Assembly: GCA_027451745.1 (NCBI GenBank)
Contig: DAIDIP010000008.1
Location: forward strand, 51,721 to 115,720
Direction: 5' to 3'
Length of the DNA: 64,000 nt
Source: Candidatus Melainabacteria bacterium
Lineage (GTDB): Bacteria > Cyanobacteriota > Vampirovibrionia > Obscuribacterales > Obscuribacteraceae
The notes under the pieces were generated by a model. That model was given only the letters and a program-made list of their open reading frames with translations. It did no database searches and was not told the DNA's origin. Position numbers and translations under genes: made by a program. Position 1 is the first letter of the stretch, and the number at the start of each line of letters is the position of its first letter. Shown here in pieces: positions 33,386 to 42,239 of the stretch.

Positions 33386-34942
33386 TTAATGGTTTTTGGT
33401 TAGGATAATCGCCGTTTCGTCTTCGAAAACAGTTTTCCAGCCCATTTTGCGTAATGCTTTCACTATTGGTCTGGATGGTTTTACAAATACCCAGTCAAAG
33501 CCATATCTATTCCAAATTTTTTCCCATTCATACTCACAATTCTCTATGTGTATTGAATCAGGTAGTCTTTGTGGCTCATATTGAGAAAATCTAGTATCAA
33601 AAAATACATCTGGATTTTCCAGATACCAAATCATTACACTGCCAAAGCCAGGATCATTTAGAACTTTTCCTGACGGTCGAGATTTTTTTAAAAATTCAAT
33701 CGCTTTTAGAGGGGCTTTAAAAGAATCAGAATTTTGAGGAATGTTCACCGGATTAGCAATAGAAGCATAAACTGTGCCACTCAGAGTAGTAATCATCAGG
33801 ACAGCTAACCATAACGGCGTATTTGATAACACTTTATTCAGTTGCTCATCCAAGTCCTGCCAGAACTTTTTTAGCCCCCCTATTGCACTAGAAACTTCTT
33901 GCTTTTGTAGCATATTTGCACGAGCATTCAATTCAAGGCAAGCAGCAAAAATGAACAAACTCGTAATGGGCGCTAATTTGCAATGTTGCAAGCTCATATA
34001 TAAGCCTGCTATGGTCAAAACTGGCGAAACCAGCCCGAGTCTAGTTAATTTATTTGCTCGATAGTAAATACAAAAGAACAAATACACCGCCAGCAATAAC
34101 CACAAATATTGAGCCAGTGGATCACGCCAGTTGAATATTTGTACTGGCTGCAATTCTGTAATTAAGTCACTATATGTATTTTTTCGAAGCCGTTCAACAT
34201 ACATCCAAATATTTATGCCCCAAGGATTAAATGCAGTTGGCAATACACTTAAAAATGGTACGGCAAATTGCCATACAGAAATTTTGCTGCCCTTATCAAT
34301 AAGGGATATTTCCATTGAGCGTAAAACTAAAATTAAAGTCAAAAATATAATTCCCAACGGAAAAAATATATGCAGGTTTACCCATAGAAGCATTATTACT
34401 AGAGTAGCCAGCACACTCAATAATCGAATATTTTTCAGCTTCGTAGTGATGGGAATATATAACCAAATAAGCAAGGCAATAAACAAATAAGAAAATATTT
34501 GGGGGCGCAAATAATAACAAAGACTAGCTAACATAGTCACAGAAAAAATTGTGCCAAACACTATTGCTTTATGGCATTTCTCTTTCACCAATAACAAATA
34601 GGGCAAACAAATAAAAGTTAGAAAAGCCAAAACAGACATTAGCAAAAGCAATCCTAATTTACCTGTCCACTTATACAGCCCATAAAAAAGCATTTCCGAA
34701 AGCCATTGATATTGCACCAAAGGCGTTCCTGGATAAAGAGTAGCAAAAGTAGAAACACCTGTAGAAAAAGGGTCTGCTAGAGGAAGCGCACGATGCTCAA
34801 GCACCCATTTTCCCATAGCTAATAACCAACAAGTATCGCTGTCACAAAAGGCTCTACCAGTTATTACCTGTCCAAAATAAAATAGCCAAACTAAGAAGCC
34901 AGCGATTAGCAAATAGGCTAGCCACTTTGACTTGTTATTCAT
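33386..34942 (-). CDS. Polytopic membrane protein, glycosyltransferase-like
   Basis: A 518-residue protein with about ten hydrophobic helices and a soluble C-terminal domain (about 420-518). An extracytoplasmic loop after helix 1 holds FCDSDTCWLLAMGKW and HRALPLADPFS; the 'D..W....G.....G..P..D.FS' pattern recurs in lipid-linked-sugar (GT-C fold) glycosyltransferase-like proteins, with an acidic pair as possible catalytic site. The C-terminal part (SGKVLNDPGFGSVMIWYL, VFFDTRFSQY) is also seen in such proteins. Substrate unknown. It sits 14 bp after upp on the same strand. Confidence 0.65.
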   Translation of the reverse strand: MNNKSKWLAYLLIAGFLVWLFYFGQVITGRAFCDSDTCWLLAMGKWVLEHRALPLADPFSTGVSTFATLYPGTPLVQYQWLSEMLFYGLYKWTGKLGLLLLMSVLAFLTFICLPYLLLVKEKCHKAIVFGTIFSVTMLASLCYYLRPQIFSYLFIALLIWLYIPITTKLKNIRLLSVLATLVIMLLWVNLHIFFPLGIIFLTLILVLRSMEISLIDKGSKISVWQFAVPFLSVLPTAFNPWGINIWMYVERLRKNTYSDLITELQPVQIFNWRDPLAQYLWLLLAVYLFFCIYYRANKLTRLGLVSPVLTIAGLYMSLQHCKLAPITSLFIFAACLELNARANMLQKQEVSSAIGGLKKFWQDLDEQLNKVLSNTPLWLAVLMITTLSGTVYASIANPVNIPQNSDSFKAPLKAIEFLKKSRPSGKVLNDPGFGSVMIWYLENPDVFFDTRFSQYEPQRLPDSIHIENCEYEWEKIWNRYGFDWVFVKPSRPIVKALRKMGWKTVFEDETAIILTKNH

Positions 34943-34956
34943 AAAGCATCATAACT

Positions 34957-35607
34957 TTAAGTGCCAAAAATGCGATCGCCAGCATCGCCTAAACCAGGAA
35001 CAATATAACCATGCTCGTTTAATTGCTCATCAATTGACGCAGTAATAATTTTTACTTCTGGAAAAGCTTTTTGTACTGTTGCAATGCCCTCAGGAGATGC
35101 CACAAAAGAAACCAGCCTTATAGTCTTTACCTTCAATCCAGCAAATAATTTGATAGCTGCTACAGCCGATCCCCCTGTTGCCAACATTGGGTCTAAAATA
35201 AATACACTGCTCTCAGAAGGAAGTACATCCGGTAATTTTGAATAATAAGTAATAGCTTGCAAAGTTTGCTCGTCTCTGCGTAAGCCAATATGATAAATAC
35301 GAGCTGTCGGCAGCAATTCTTGCGCCGCTTCTGAAATAATTAAACCCGCTCGCAATACAGGTGCCAAAATTATATAGTCACTTAACGCAACTCCCTTGGC
35401 TGGACCAATCGGAGTTTCAACGCCTGTTTGGCGGTAATTCAAATCAAGTGCAGCTTCATATACAAGATAGCGTCCTAATAATAGAGCTTTCTGTCTGAAT
35501 TCAACAGTAGGTGTTTGATAATCTCTAAGTCTAGTTAAAGTGCTTTGTGCCAAAGGATGATTGACAACTTTAACGCTTCTATCAGTGGATGTAATTTGTG
35601 TAGACAT
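34957..35607 (-). CDS. upp: Uracil phosphoribosyltransferase
   Basis: A 216-residue protein, normal length. It makes UMP from uracil and PRPP. FILDPMLATGGSAVAAI is the PRPP-binding motif; the family opening HPLAQSTLTRLRDYQTP and the C-terminal GYIVPGLGDAGDRIFGT (uracil-binding, PGLGDAGDR) are intact. AAAGGAAAT precedes the ATG. A 20-bp palindrome lies just upstream, suggesting regulated expression. Confidence 0.96.
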   Translation of the reverse strand: MSTQITSTDRSVKVVNHPLAQSTLTRLRDYQTPTVEFRQKALLLGRYLVYEAALDLNYRQTGVETPIGPAKGVALSDYIILAPVLRAGLIISEAAQELLPTARIYHIGLRRDEQTLQAITYYSKLPDVLPSESSVFILDPMLATGGSAVAAIKLFAGLKVKTIRLVSFVASPEGIATVQKAFPEVKIITASIDEQLNEHGYIVPGLGDAGDRIFGT

Positions 35608-35626
35608 AAATTTCCTTTTGCAAATA

Positions 35627-35646
35627 TCTAAGTGATATCACTTAGA
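35627..35646. promoter_or_regulatory. 20-bp perfect palindrome upstream of upp
   Basis: TCTAAGTGATATCACTTAGA is a perfect palindrome centred 29 bp before the upp start and 9 bp after the dxr stop. The gapless symmetry suits a dimeric repressor site, or it may form a hairpin separating dxr from upp. No regulator is identified. Confidence 0.4.
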
Positions 35647-35654
35647 CTTTCATT

Positions 35655-36821
35655 TTAAACTATTGCTTTAAGAATAGCTGTGGCTTCTTGCCTGGCCCAT
35701 CTATCAGCTTCCAGTATATCCTCCAAATCGGGTTTTGTAATGGGTCTGTGCTTAGATAAAACACGCTTTAAACTATCTGGAATAGCCGAAAACGATACTT
35801 TTGAATCCAAGAAGGCACCAACAATTATTTCATTCGCACTATTCAATACACAAGGCAAAGTAGAATTTTCAGCTGCTATATCGTGGGCTAATTTTAAGCA
35901 GGGGAAACGTATATAGTCCGGGCTTTCAAATGTTAGATCGCTAAGTTTGCACAAATCAAGAACAGGTCCGTCAACAAAATCAACTCGCTGGGGATAAAAC
36001 AAAGCATAGTGAATAGGCAGGCGCATATCTGGCAAACCAAGTTGTCCAATTATGGAACCATCACAAAATTCTACTGCTGAATGCAAAATAGACTGAGGAT
36101 GAATAACAACCTTTATATTTTGCGCAGAACAATCAAACAACCAGCGGGCCTCAATAATTTCCAGCCCTTTATTCATTAGGGTAGCTGAGTCAACTGTAAT
36201 CTTTTTACCCATCGACCAATTGGGATGCTGTAAGGCATCTTTTACTGTAGCTTTATCAATTTGATCTTTTGTCCACGTTCTAAATGGACCACCCGAAGCA
36301 GTCAACCAGATATTGCGCAGACTATCCATGCGATCATTGTTGAGACACTGATGAATAGCCGAATGTTCGCTATCAACCGGTATGATCTTTGCCCCTTTTT
36401 CTTTTGCTAAAGGCATTATAACGCCGCCTGCAGCAACCAAAGTCTCTTTATTAGCTAATGCAATCGTTTTACCTTTATTAATAGCCGCAATGGTCGGCTT
36501 TACTCCAGCAAAACCTACTATTGCAGTCAATACTAAATCTACATCGTCATGCGCAGCAACAGCTACTAGTCCTTCTTCTCCTATCAAAATCTCAGTCTTT
36601 ACTGGGTTTTTTAATAGAGTCTTGAGTTCTATAGCTGATTGACTATCAGGAACTGAAACAGCAACAGGAGAGTATTTATGAATCTGCTGGGCAAATTCAT
36701 CTAAATTGTTTTTACCAGCCGCTAAAGCAGTTACTTTCAATTTGTCAGGATGAACAGAAATAACTTCAAGCGCCTGGCGTCCGATCGAACCAGTAGAGCC
36801 AATTATGGCAATTTTTTTCAT
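35655..36821 (-). CDS. dxr: 1-deoxy-D-xylulose 5-phosphate reductoisomerase
   Basis: A 388-residue enzyme of the non-mevalonate isoprenoid pathway that converts DXP to MEP. NADPH site IAIIGSTGSIGRQALEVI, metal and substrate motifs PVDSEHSAIHQCL, LTASGGPF and MGKKITVDSATLMNKGLEII are all intact. It lies between thrS and upp on the same strand, about 50 bp from each. Confidence 0.97.
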   Translation of the reverse strand: MKKIAIIGSTGSIGRQALEVISVHPDKLKVTALAAGKNNLDEFAQQIHKYSPVAVSVPDSQSAIELKTLLKNPVKTEILIGEEGLVAVAAHDDVDLVLTAIVGFAGVKPTIAAINKGKTIALANKETLVAAGGVIMPLAKEKGAKIIPVDSEHSAIHQCLNNDRMDSLRNIWLTASGGPFRTWTKDQIDKATVKDALQHPNWSMGKKITVDSATLMNKGLEIIEARWLFDCSAQNIKVVIHPQSILHSAVEFCDGSIIGQLGLPDMRLPIHYALFYPQRVDFVDGPVLDLCKLSDLTFESPDYIRFPCLKLAHDIAAENSTLPCVLNSANEIIVGAFLDSKVSFSAIPDSLKRVLSKHRPITKPDLEDILEADRWARQEATAILKAIV

Positions 36822-36869
36822 ATCAGGCTAATATGTCTCCGTAGTGATAAATAAATATTTCACTCGCTA

Positions 36870-38840
36870 TTATTTAATCGCGTCAGCAAGTCGCTTAGTA
36901 TTTTCCTCTTTGACTCGTTCGATAAATTGCTCAATTGAAAGAGTACCAAGATCACCCTGTCTTCGATGACGAATGGCCACAGAATTATTAGCCATTTCTT
37001 TATCGCCAATTACCACCATATATGGTATCTGCTCTTGTTGGGCTTCGCGAATACGATAATTTATTGTTTCTGATCTATCGTCTACTTTTACTCTAAATGA
37101 AAGCTGACGCAATTGTTTCTCCAACTCATGCGCACTCTCTTGATGACGTTCAGCTATTGGAATTATGGCTATTTGTGTTGGAGCCAACCATAATGGGAAT
37201 GCCCCAGCATAATGCTCAATTAATCCGCCTACGAATCTTTCTAAGCTACCTAAAATAGCGCGATGGATCATTACCGGTCTATGCTTGCTTCCATCTTCAC
37301 CAATATAGGTAATGTCAAAACGCTCAGGCAAATTAGGATCTATTTGAATAGTGGAACACTGCCATTCTCTGCCTATGGCATCATACAATTTAATGTCGAT
37401 CTTGGGAGCATAAAACGCGCCGCCGCCTTCGTCAACTTGATATTCCAATTTTTGCTTTTCTAAAGCAGATCTAAGAGCATCAGTCATTTTATCCCACTGC
37501 TCTATAGTCCCCATATATTTTTCAGGACGTGTCGATAAATAAGCCTTATACGAAAAGCCAAATGCCGACATTAGAACATCAGTTAAATCAAGTATGCCTA
37601 ATATTTCACTTTCTAATTGTTCAGGGGTACAAAAAATGTGAGTATCATCTTGTGTAAAAGCACGCACTCTAAGCATGCCATGTAAGGTGCCAGAGCGCTC
37701 ATAACGATACACTGTACCCAATTCAGCCAGTCTAATGGGCAAATTGCGATAACTGTGCAAATTGGATTTGTAAATCATTATGTGTCCAGGACAATTCATC
37801 GGTTTAACCCGATAAGGCTGTCCATCTACATCGATTGCCGAAAACATATTTTCAGCATAATTATCTAAATGACCACTAACCGCAAATAATTCTTCGCTAA
37901 CTACGTGTGGCGTATAGACAAATTCATAGCCACGCTTGCGATGTTCTTCTCGCCAAAAATCCTCAATAGCACCTCGCACCGCAGCCAAATTCGGATGCCA
38001 GAAAATAAGACCAGGACCCGCTTCTTCGTGTACTGAAAATAGATCTAATTGCTTAGATAATCTTCTATGATCTCTTTTTTCTGCTTCTTCTAGTCTATGC
38101 AAATAATCGTCCAGATCTTTTTTAGACCAAAACGATGTAGCATAAACGCGCTGCAATTGCTCTTGCTTTTCATCACCACGCCAATAAGCTCCAGATAATT
38201 TGAGCAATTTGAATGCCTTGATAAAGTCAGTGGAAGGCAGATGCGGTCCTCGGCATAAATCATTCCAAATTACTTTATCCGATTTATCTTTCATCAAATA
38301 AAGAGTTGGACATTCGTTTCTGTGTTGTTCCAAAAGCTCAGCTTTAAACTTTTCACCCTGACTTTTGAATTCTGATATTTGCTTATCCACATCTGGTATA
38401 ACAAAACGCACCAGCTTTTGTCCTGATTCACAGATTTTCTTCATCTCTTCTTCTATTTTTAAAAGATCTTCCGGACTCAATGTATGGTCTGGGATCTCAA
38501 AATCGTAATAGAAACCATTCTCAATAGTAGGACCAATAGCAATTTTAGCTTTAGGAAATAATTTTTGCACTGCTTGCGCCATCACATGCGCACTTGAGTG
38601 CCTGAGCAATTCAAGTGATTCAGGATCTTTAGCAGTTAGAATGCGGGCTTCGTCACCATCACTAATTACCGTATGCAAATCACTCAATTTGCCATTTATC
38701 ATTGCACCAACAGACGCTTTGGCTAATGAAGGCGATATAGCGCCGGCCAAATCAGCACATGTCGAACCCCCCGGCAAAGTTCTTGTTGAGCCGTCCGGTA
38801 ATTTGACTGAAACTTGTACTGCTTCTCCTGCCATAACCAT
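36870..38840 (-). CDS. thrS: Threonyl-tRNA synthetase
   Basis: A 656-residue class II synthetase. It has a TGS domain (about 5-70), the editing domain with HSSAHVMAQAVQ and CRGPHLPST, the catalytic core with MNCPGHIMIYKS and RYERSGTLHGMLRVRAFTQDD, and the C-terminal anticodon domain (PIAERH onwards). Zinc ligands Cys in MNCPGH plus two His are present. Start taken at MVMAGEA (38840), 4 nt after GGAGG; the ATG two codons later is 10 nt from it and is also possible. No T-box-like leader was seen. Confidence 0.96.
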   Translation of the reverse strand: MVMAGEAVQVSVKLPDGSTRTLPGGSTCADLAGAISPSLAKASVGAMINGKLSDLHTVISDGDEARILTAKDPESLELLRHSSAHVMAQAVQKLFPKAKIAIGPTIENGFYYDFEIPDHTLSPEDLLKIEEEMKKICESGQKLVRFVIPDVDKQISEFKSQGEKFKAELLEQHRNECPTLYLMKDKSDKVIWNDLCRGPHLPSTDFIKAFKLLKLSGAYWRGDEKQEQLQRVYATSFWSKKDLDDYLHRLEEAEKRDHRRLSKQLDLFSVHEEAGPGLIFWHPNLAAVRGAIEDFWREEHRKRGYEFVYTPHVVSEELFAVSGHLDNYAENMFSAIDVDGQPYRVKPMNCPGHIMIYKSNLHSYRNLPIRLAELGTVYRYERSGTLHGMLRVRAFTQDDTHIFCTPEQLESEILGILDLTDVLMSAFGFSYKAYLSTRPEKYMGTIEQWDKMTDALRSALEKQKLEYQVDEGGGAFYAPKIDIKLYDAIGREWQCSTIQIDPNLPERFDITYIGEDGSKHRPVMIHRAILGSLERFVGGLIEHYAGAFPLWLAPTQIAIIPIAERHQESAHELEKQLRQLSFRVKVDDRSETINYRIREAQQEQIPYMVVIGDKEMANNSVAIRHRRQGDLGTLSIEQFIERVKEENTKRLADAIK

Positions 38841-38940
38841 ATTTCCTCCCAGTGGCATCTACAAACTGCCACTATTGCTTACAAAACAGAATCTATTATC
38901 TTCGATTATCAAGTACTCGACAAGATATTATGACGCATTT

Positions 38941-39070
38941 AGTGAAGCAAGAGCACCGATTAAAGCGAGGCGTCCGCCGCGAAACGATGCAAGAGCGCGT
39001 TGAGGCGAGGAACGCAATGGCAAATAAGTTATGCCATTGAAGCTTCAGAGCGCTTAATAACTTATTTGCC
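38941..39070. repeat. Purine-skewed spacer segment with inverted copy of the mnmE 3' end
   Basis: The thrS-mnmE spacer (38841-39061) contains AAAGCGAGGCGTCCGCCGCG, related to the segment at 31300-31330 (CGAGGCGTCC shared). GGCAAATAAGTTAT (39019-39032) is perfectly mirrored at 39057-39070. The right arm is the mnmE C-terminus (Cys-Ile-Gly-Lys and stop). The 14-bp stem could terminate mnmE; the repeat-like composition looks like a dispersed element. Confidence 0.5.
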
Positions 39071-40462
39071 AATACAAAAATTAGCAAAAACTGAGGTGAT
39101 TACTTCCTCTGATACAGTCGTCCCTGCTATTTCAGACAAATTATCCAAAGCCGTTTTTAGATCTGTAGCCAAACAATCATGTGGCATACCATAGCCGAGC
39201 GTCTTTTTTACTAGTTGCAAAGCTTCTATTGCCTTTTCACAAAGTGCTGCTTGGCGAGTATTTAAAGAAGCAGCTTTTTCTTGTACTTTGCCCTCTGCAA
39301 ATACCTCTTTTTCAACTGCTGCTATTAATTGTTCTATGCCAGCTCCTGTTTTAGCAGATATAGCTAATTGAGCTAATGGTTTCTTGTCCTTATTTTGTTC
39401 TTCACCAAGAGCTATATCAGGCGTTTTAGACGTTGAGGCAAGATCGCATTTATTCCAAAGAAGAATCCAATTCTTATTCTTGATAGCGTGCAATATTTCT
39501 TTTTCTTCTTCCTGCCAACCACAAATGATATCGCCGACCAGCAATACCAAATGGCTGTCTTGCAAAACTTGCTTTGTTCGATCGATACCCAGTTTTTCAA
39601 CATGATCATCTGTATTTCTTATACCAGCAGTGTCCACTAAAACTATAGGGATACCATTAAATTCCAACTGTTCTTCAAGTGAGTCTCTCGTTGTACCCGG
39701 AATATCAGTTACTATGGCCCGCTCTACCTTGAGCAAGCAATTTAACAAGCTAGATTTACCAGCATTGGGTCTGCCTACAATAGCCAGCCTTAATCCTTCG
39801 CGTAAATATTTACCGGCGTTTGCAGTCTTTGCCAATTCTTTTAACTTGCGCAAACTTTTATCAACAATCACCTCTACTTCTTCGTTTGCTAACTGATCAA
39901 CTTCGTCAGGAAAATCAATAGATGCCACAACAGCAGTAAGCAATTGCTTCAAATCTTCTCGTACTATTTCAACTTGTCTTCCAAGATCGCCTTTTAGAAC
40001 AGATAAAGCTGCTTGGCTGCTCAATTCAGTCTTAGCCTGAATAAGATCTAATACAGCTTCTGCCTGAGTTAAATCAATTTTGCCGTTTAAAAAAGCTCGG
40101 CGAGTAAATTCTCCAGCTTGCGCCAATCTGGCTCCTTGGGCTAAGCAAAGCCCGACAACCTTACGAGCTATAAGCGGATTTCCATGACAACTGATTTCAA
40201 TTACATCTTCTCCGGTGTACGAATGGGGAGACAGAAATGGTGTCACTACAACTTCGTCTACTGTTTGTTGATCTCTGGAATCAAAAATAAATCCATGTTT
40301 AGCCTGATGAGACTTAAAATATGCAGCCCCAGAGCCGCTACCCAAATGGCGAAAAATCGCACTCAATATGGGCAATGCATTTGCGCCTGAAAGTCGCACT
40401 ACTGCTATTGCTCCCACTCCCGGTGCGGTGGAAATTGCTACTATTGTTTGATCGAAATCCAT
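39062..40462 (-). CDS. mnmE: tRNA modification GTPase MnmE
   Basis: A 466-residue protein that, with MnmG, makes cmnm5U at the tRNA wobble position. TIVAISTAPGVGAIAVVRLSG opens the folate-binding domain. The G domain has Walker A GRPNAGKSS, DTAGI and NKCDL, and the C-terminus is Cys-Ile-Gly-Lys with the catalytic Cys. Start set at MDFDQTIV (40462), close to the family start; an upstream in-frame ATG adds 21 unrelated residues. Confidence 0.96.
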   Translation of the reverse strand: MDFDQTIVAISTAPGVGAIAVVRLSGANALPILSAIFRHLGSGSGAAYFKSHQAKHGFIFDSRDQQTVDEVVVTPFLSPHSYTGEDVIEISCHGNPLIARKVVGLCLAQGARLAQAGEFTRRAFLNGKIDLTQAEAVLDLIQAKTELSSQAALSVLKGDLGRQVEIVREDLKQLLTAVVASIDFPDEVDQLANEEVEVIVDKSLRKLKELAKTANAGKYLREGLRLAIVGRPNAGKSSLLNCLLKVERAIVTDIPGTTRDSLEEQLEFNGIPIVLVDTAGIRNTDDHVEKLGIDRTKQVLQDSHLVLLVGDIICGWQEEEKEILHAIKNKNWILLWNKCDLASTSKTPDIALGEEQNKDKKPLAQLAISAKTGAGIEQLIAAVEKEVFAEGKVQEKAASLNTRQAALCEKAIEALQLVKKTLGYGMPHDCLATDLKTALDNLSEIAGTTVSEEVITSVFANFCIGK

Positions 40463-40535
40463 CCTTACAAGCCTAACATACAGACGATTACTATTATTTA
40501 AAGAATTGATGAAATGTCCTGTCACGCCAATCCCC

Positions 40536-40564
40536 TTGCGCAGAGCCTGAAGTAGTGCTAGTAT
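40536..40564 (+). promoter_or_regulatory. Sigma70-type promoter for the second HU gene
   Basis: TTGCGC (40536-40541) and TAGTAT (40559-40564) are separated by exactly 17 bp, about 80 bp before the ATG. The match is moderate (4 of 6 and 5 of 6). Confidence 0.5.
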
Positions 40565-40646
40565 CGGCCGATCATATGGTCATTGTTCTTTGGCATCCTA
40601 TCTGGGAATCCCGTTTAACCCTGCCTTTTTAACGTAGGTATAGAAA

Positions 40647-41039
40647 ATGAACAAAGCAGAATTAGTTACAGCAATAGCCCATACAACAGGACAAAGCAAA
40701 GTCCAAGTTCATAATGCACTAGCAGCAGCTTTATACGCCCTTACTGGCGCAATGGCAAAGGGTGAACGTGTCACCCTTATTGGTTTTGGCACCTTTGAGC
40801 GTCGTCATCGCCAAGCCCGCGTTGGGGTTAATCCACAAAATCCCCAACAGCAGTTAAAGATTCCCGCTGCGCGTGTACCAGCATTTAGAGCTGGTCAAGA
40901 GCTGAAAGACATTGTGGATGGAAGAGCTAAACTTCCTACTTTCCACACTCCGTCTCCAGTCAAAAAGTCCGCTTCAACCAAGAAGAAAAGTGGTAGCACC
41001 AAAATCACCAAAAAACACAAAACAAAGAAGCGCAGGTAA
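40647..41039 (+). CDS. HU-family DNA-binding protein with basic tail
   Basis: A 130-residue protein. The HU fold (1-92) has VTLIGFGTFERRHRQARVGV and LKIPAARVPAFRAGQEL. An added Lys/Ser/Thr-rich tail (about 100-130; KKSASTKKKSGSTKITKK) recalls eukaryotic H1-like and actinobacterial HU tails that bind DNA non-specifically. A strong terminator follows. It is the second HU in the window and may be used for tighter compaction or RNA binding. Confidence 0.93.
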   Translation: MNKAELVTAIAHTTGQSKVQVHNALAAALYALTGAMAKGERVTLIGFGTFERRHRQARVGVNPQNPQQQLKIPAARVPAFRAGQELKDIVDGRAKLPTFHTPSPVKKSASTKKKSGSTKITKKHKTKKRR

Positions 41040-41060
41040 AATGCTGCTTTGCTTACAATC

Positions 41061-41101
41061 AAAAAATAGAGCTGCTTTTAACAATGCAGCTCTATTTTTT
41101 T
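41061..41101 (+). terminator. Rho-independent terminator of the second HU gene
   Basis: A 15-bp perfect stem (41061-41075 with 41086-41100; core TAGAGCTGC/GCAGCTCTA) with a 10-nt loop ends in seven T residues. The A run on the 5' arm makes it bidirectional, serving the convergent membrane-protein gene as well. Confidence 0.9.
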
Positions 41102-41131
41102 GCAAGTTTCTGGCAATTCAATATAACCAGA

Positions 41132-42040
41132 CTAGGATGTAAACAACCTTTGTAGGCTTACAGTCATGAACAGTAAAGCAATCAATCCCAGAATACTTGT
41201 AAGTCGACATATTTTTAAATTTGAACTATCAATACCGGGTAAAGAACAAAGACTAAATGCTATAGCAAAAGCTGCTCGCGCCAAAATCAATGATGTATAT
41301 GCCGGTCCTGCTTTTTGCCAAATCTCATAATCAAAAATACGAAAATTCGCCAAAATAACAGCCAATAATAAAGAACCGAAACAAATGCTAATTGATTGAA
41401 AATCTAGAGTGCGCAAACTAATCCTCATTAGCAAATTGGCTCCAGACAATAAGCATGCACCTGCTAACAAATAGGACTCGAAAGTCCCAATTGTTTTTAT
41501 CTGTTGAGGGAAAAGTATTTGATTAAAGCTAAGTGCCATGGGCACAGAATCAAAGCGACTATTGAGATAAAGACCAAAGCAAAAAGCTAAGAATAAAAGC
41601 CACAATACTAAGCTTTTATTTTCTTTGCTACGCAAAAATAAGAAAATTGCCAACAGAATGAAAAAGCTAACCGCTCTGTCTGTAATTTCATTCGCCGAAC
41701 AAATAGTTGAAGTGCTGTTGAGAATAGCAAATAACACAGCCGACCATATTGCGCAGCCTGCTCCTAGGCGATTACCAAAACGTCCAGTAATTTCAAGCGT
41801 AATTAAAGCTGTCAACAAGCAAGAGCCGCAGTAACCAATAAAAGTAATTATTTCCAGCCCATTTAACAATGGGCAGCCAGAGGCACATGTTGGGCTTCCC
41901 AAACCAGGCGGCACCAGTAGTCTGGACGTAGGGAAAAAATCAGTCCAACACAAACAAAAAACTGCCAACATACCGGCAATCATTTGTATGCGTACAGATG
42001 ACCAGTCTAAATATGCTGTTTCTAATTGATAGTCGGTCAT
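41132..42040 (-). CDS. Membrane protein of unknown function
   Basis: About 302 residues with eight or so hydrophobic helices (IAGMLAVFCLCWTDFF, IITFIGYCGSCLLTALI, SFFILLAIFLFL, and others). The first loop contains Gly/Pro-rich PPGLGSPTCASGCP with two Cys. A GTG 2 codons upstream of the ATG could also be used. I recognise no family; transmembrane character is certain, function unknown. Confidence 0.6.
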   Translation of the reverse strand: MTDYQLETAYLDWSSVRIQMIAGMLAVFCLCWTDFFPTSRLLVPPGLGSPTCASGCPLLNGLEIITFIGYCGSCLLTALITLEITGRFGNRLGAGCAIWSAVLFAILNSTSTICSANEITDRAVSFFILLAIFLFLRSKENKSLVLWLLFLAFCFGLYLNSRFDSVPMALSFNQILFPQQIKTIGTFESYLLAGACLLSGANLLMRISLRTLDFQSISICFGSLLLAVILANFRIFDYEIWQKAGPAYTSLILARAAFAIAFSLCSLPGIDSSNLKICRLTSILGLIALLFMTVSLQRLFTS

Positions 42041-42239
42041 CTTCACTTGGTTTTTGGTAACAAAGTCTTAAATCACACAAACACAGATTAGCACTCCCTG
42101 GGAAAAGCAGGCAAGTCCTATTTTTAAACAGAAAAAGGACCCTGTTACAAGTGAACCATATTTGGTGACCAGACATGCAAAGTTAATAGACAGAGCGAAG
42201 ATTGCAGTGGATAATAATTTTATAGTTATCATTGATGAT

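Noticed and set aside
38841..39061. T-box leader for thrS
   Set aside because: No T-box sequence or specifier loop is visible, and the organism type makes T-box control unlikely.
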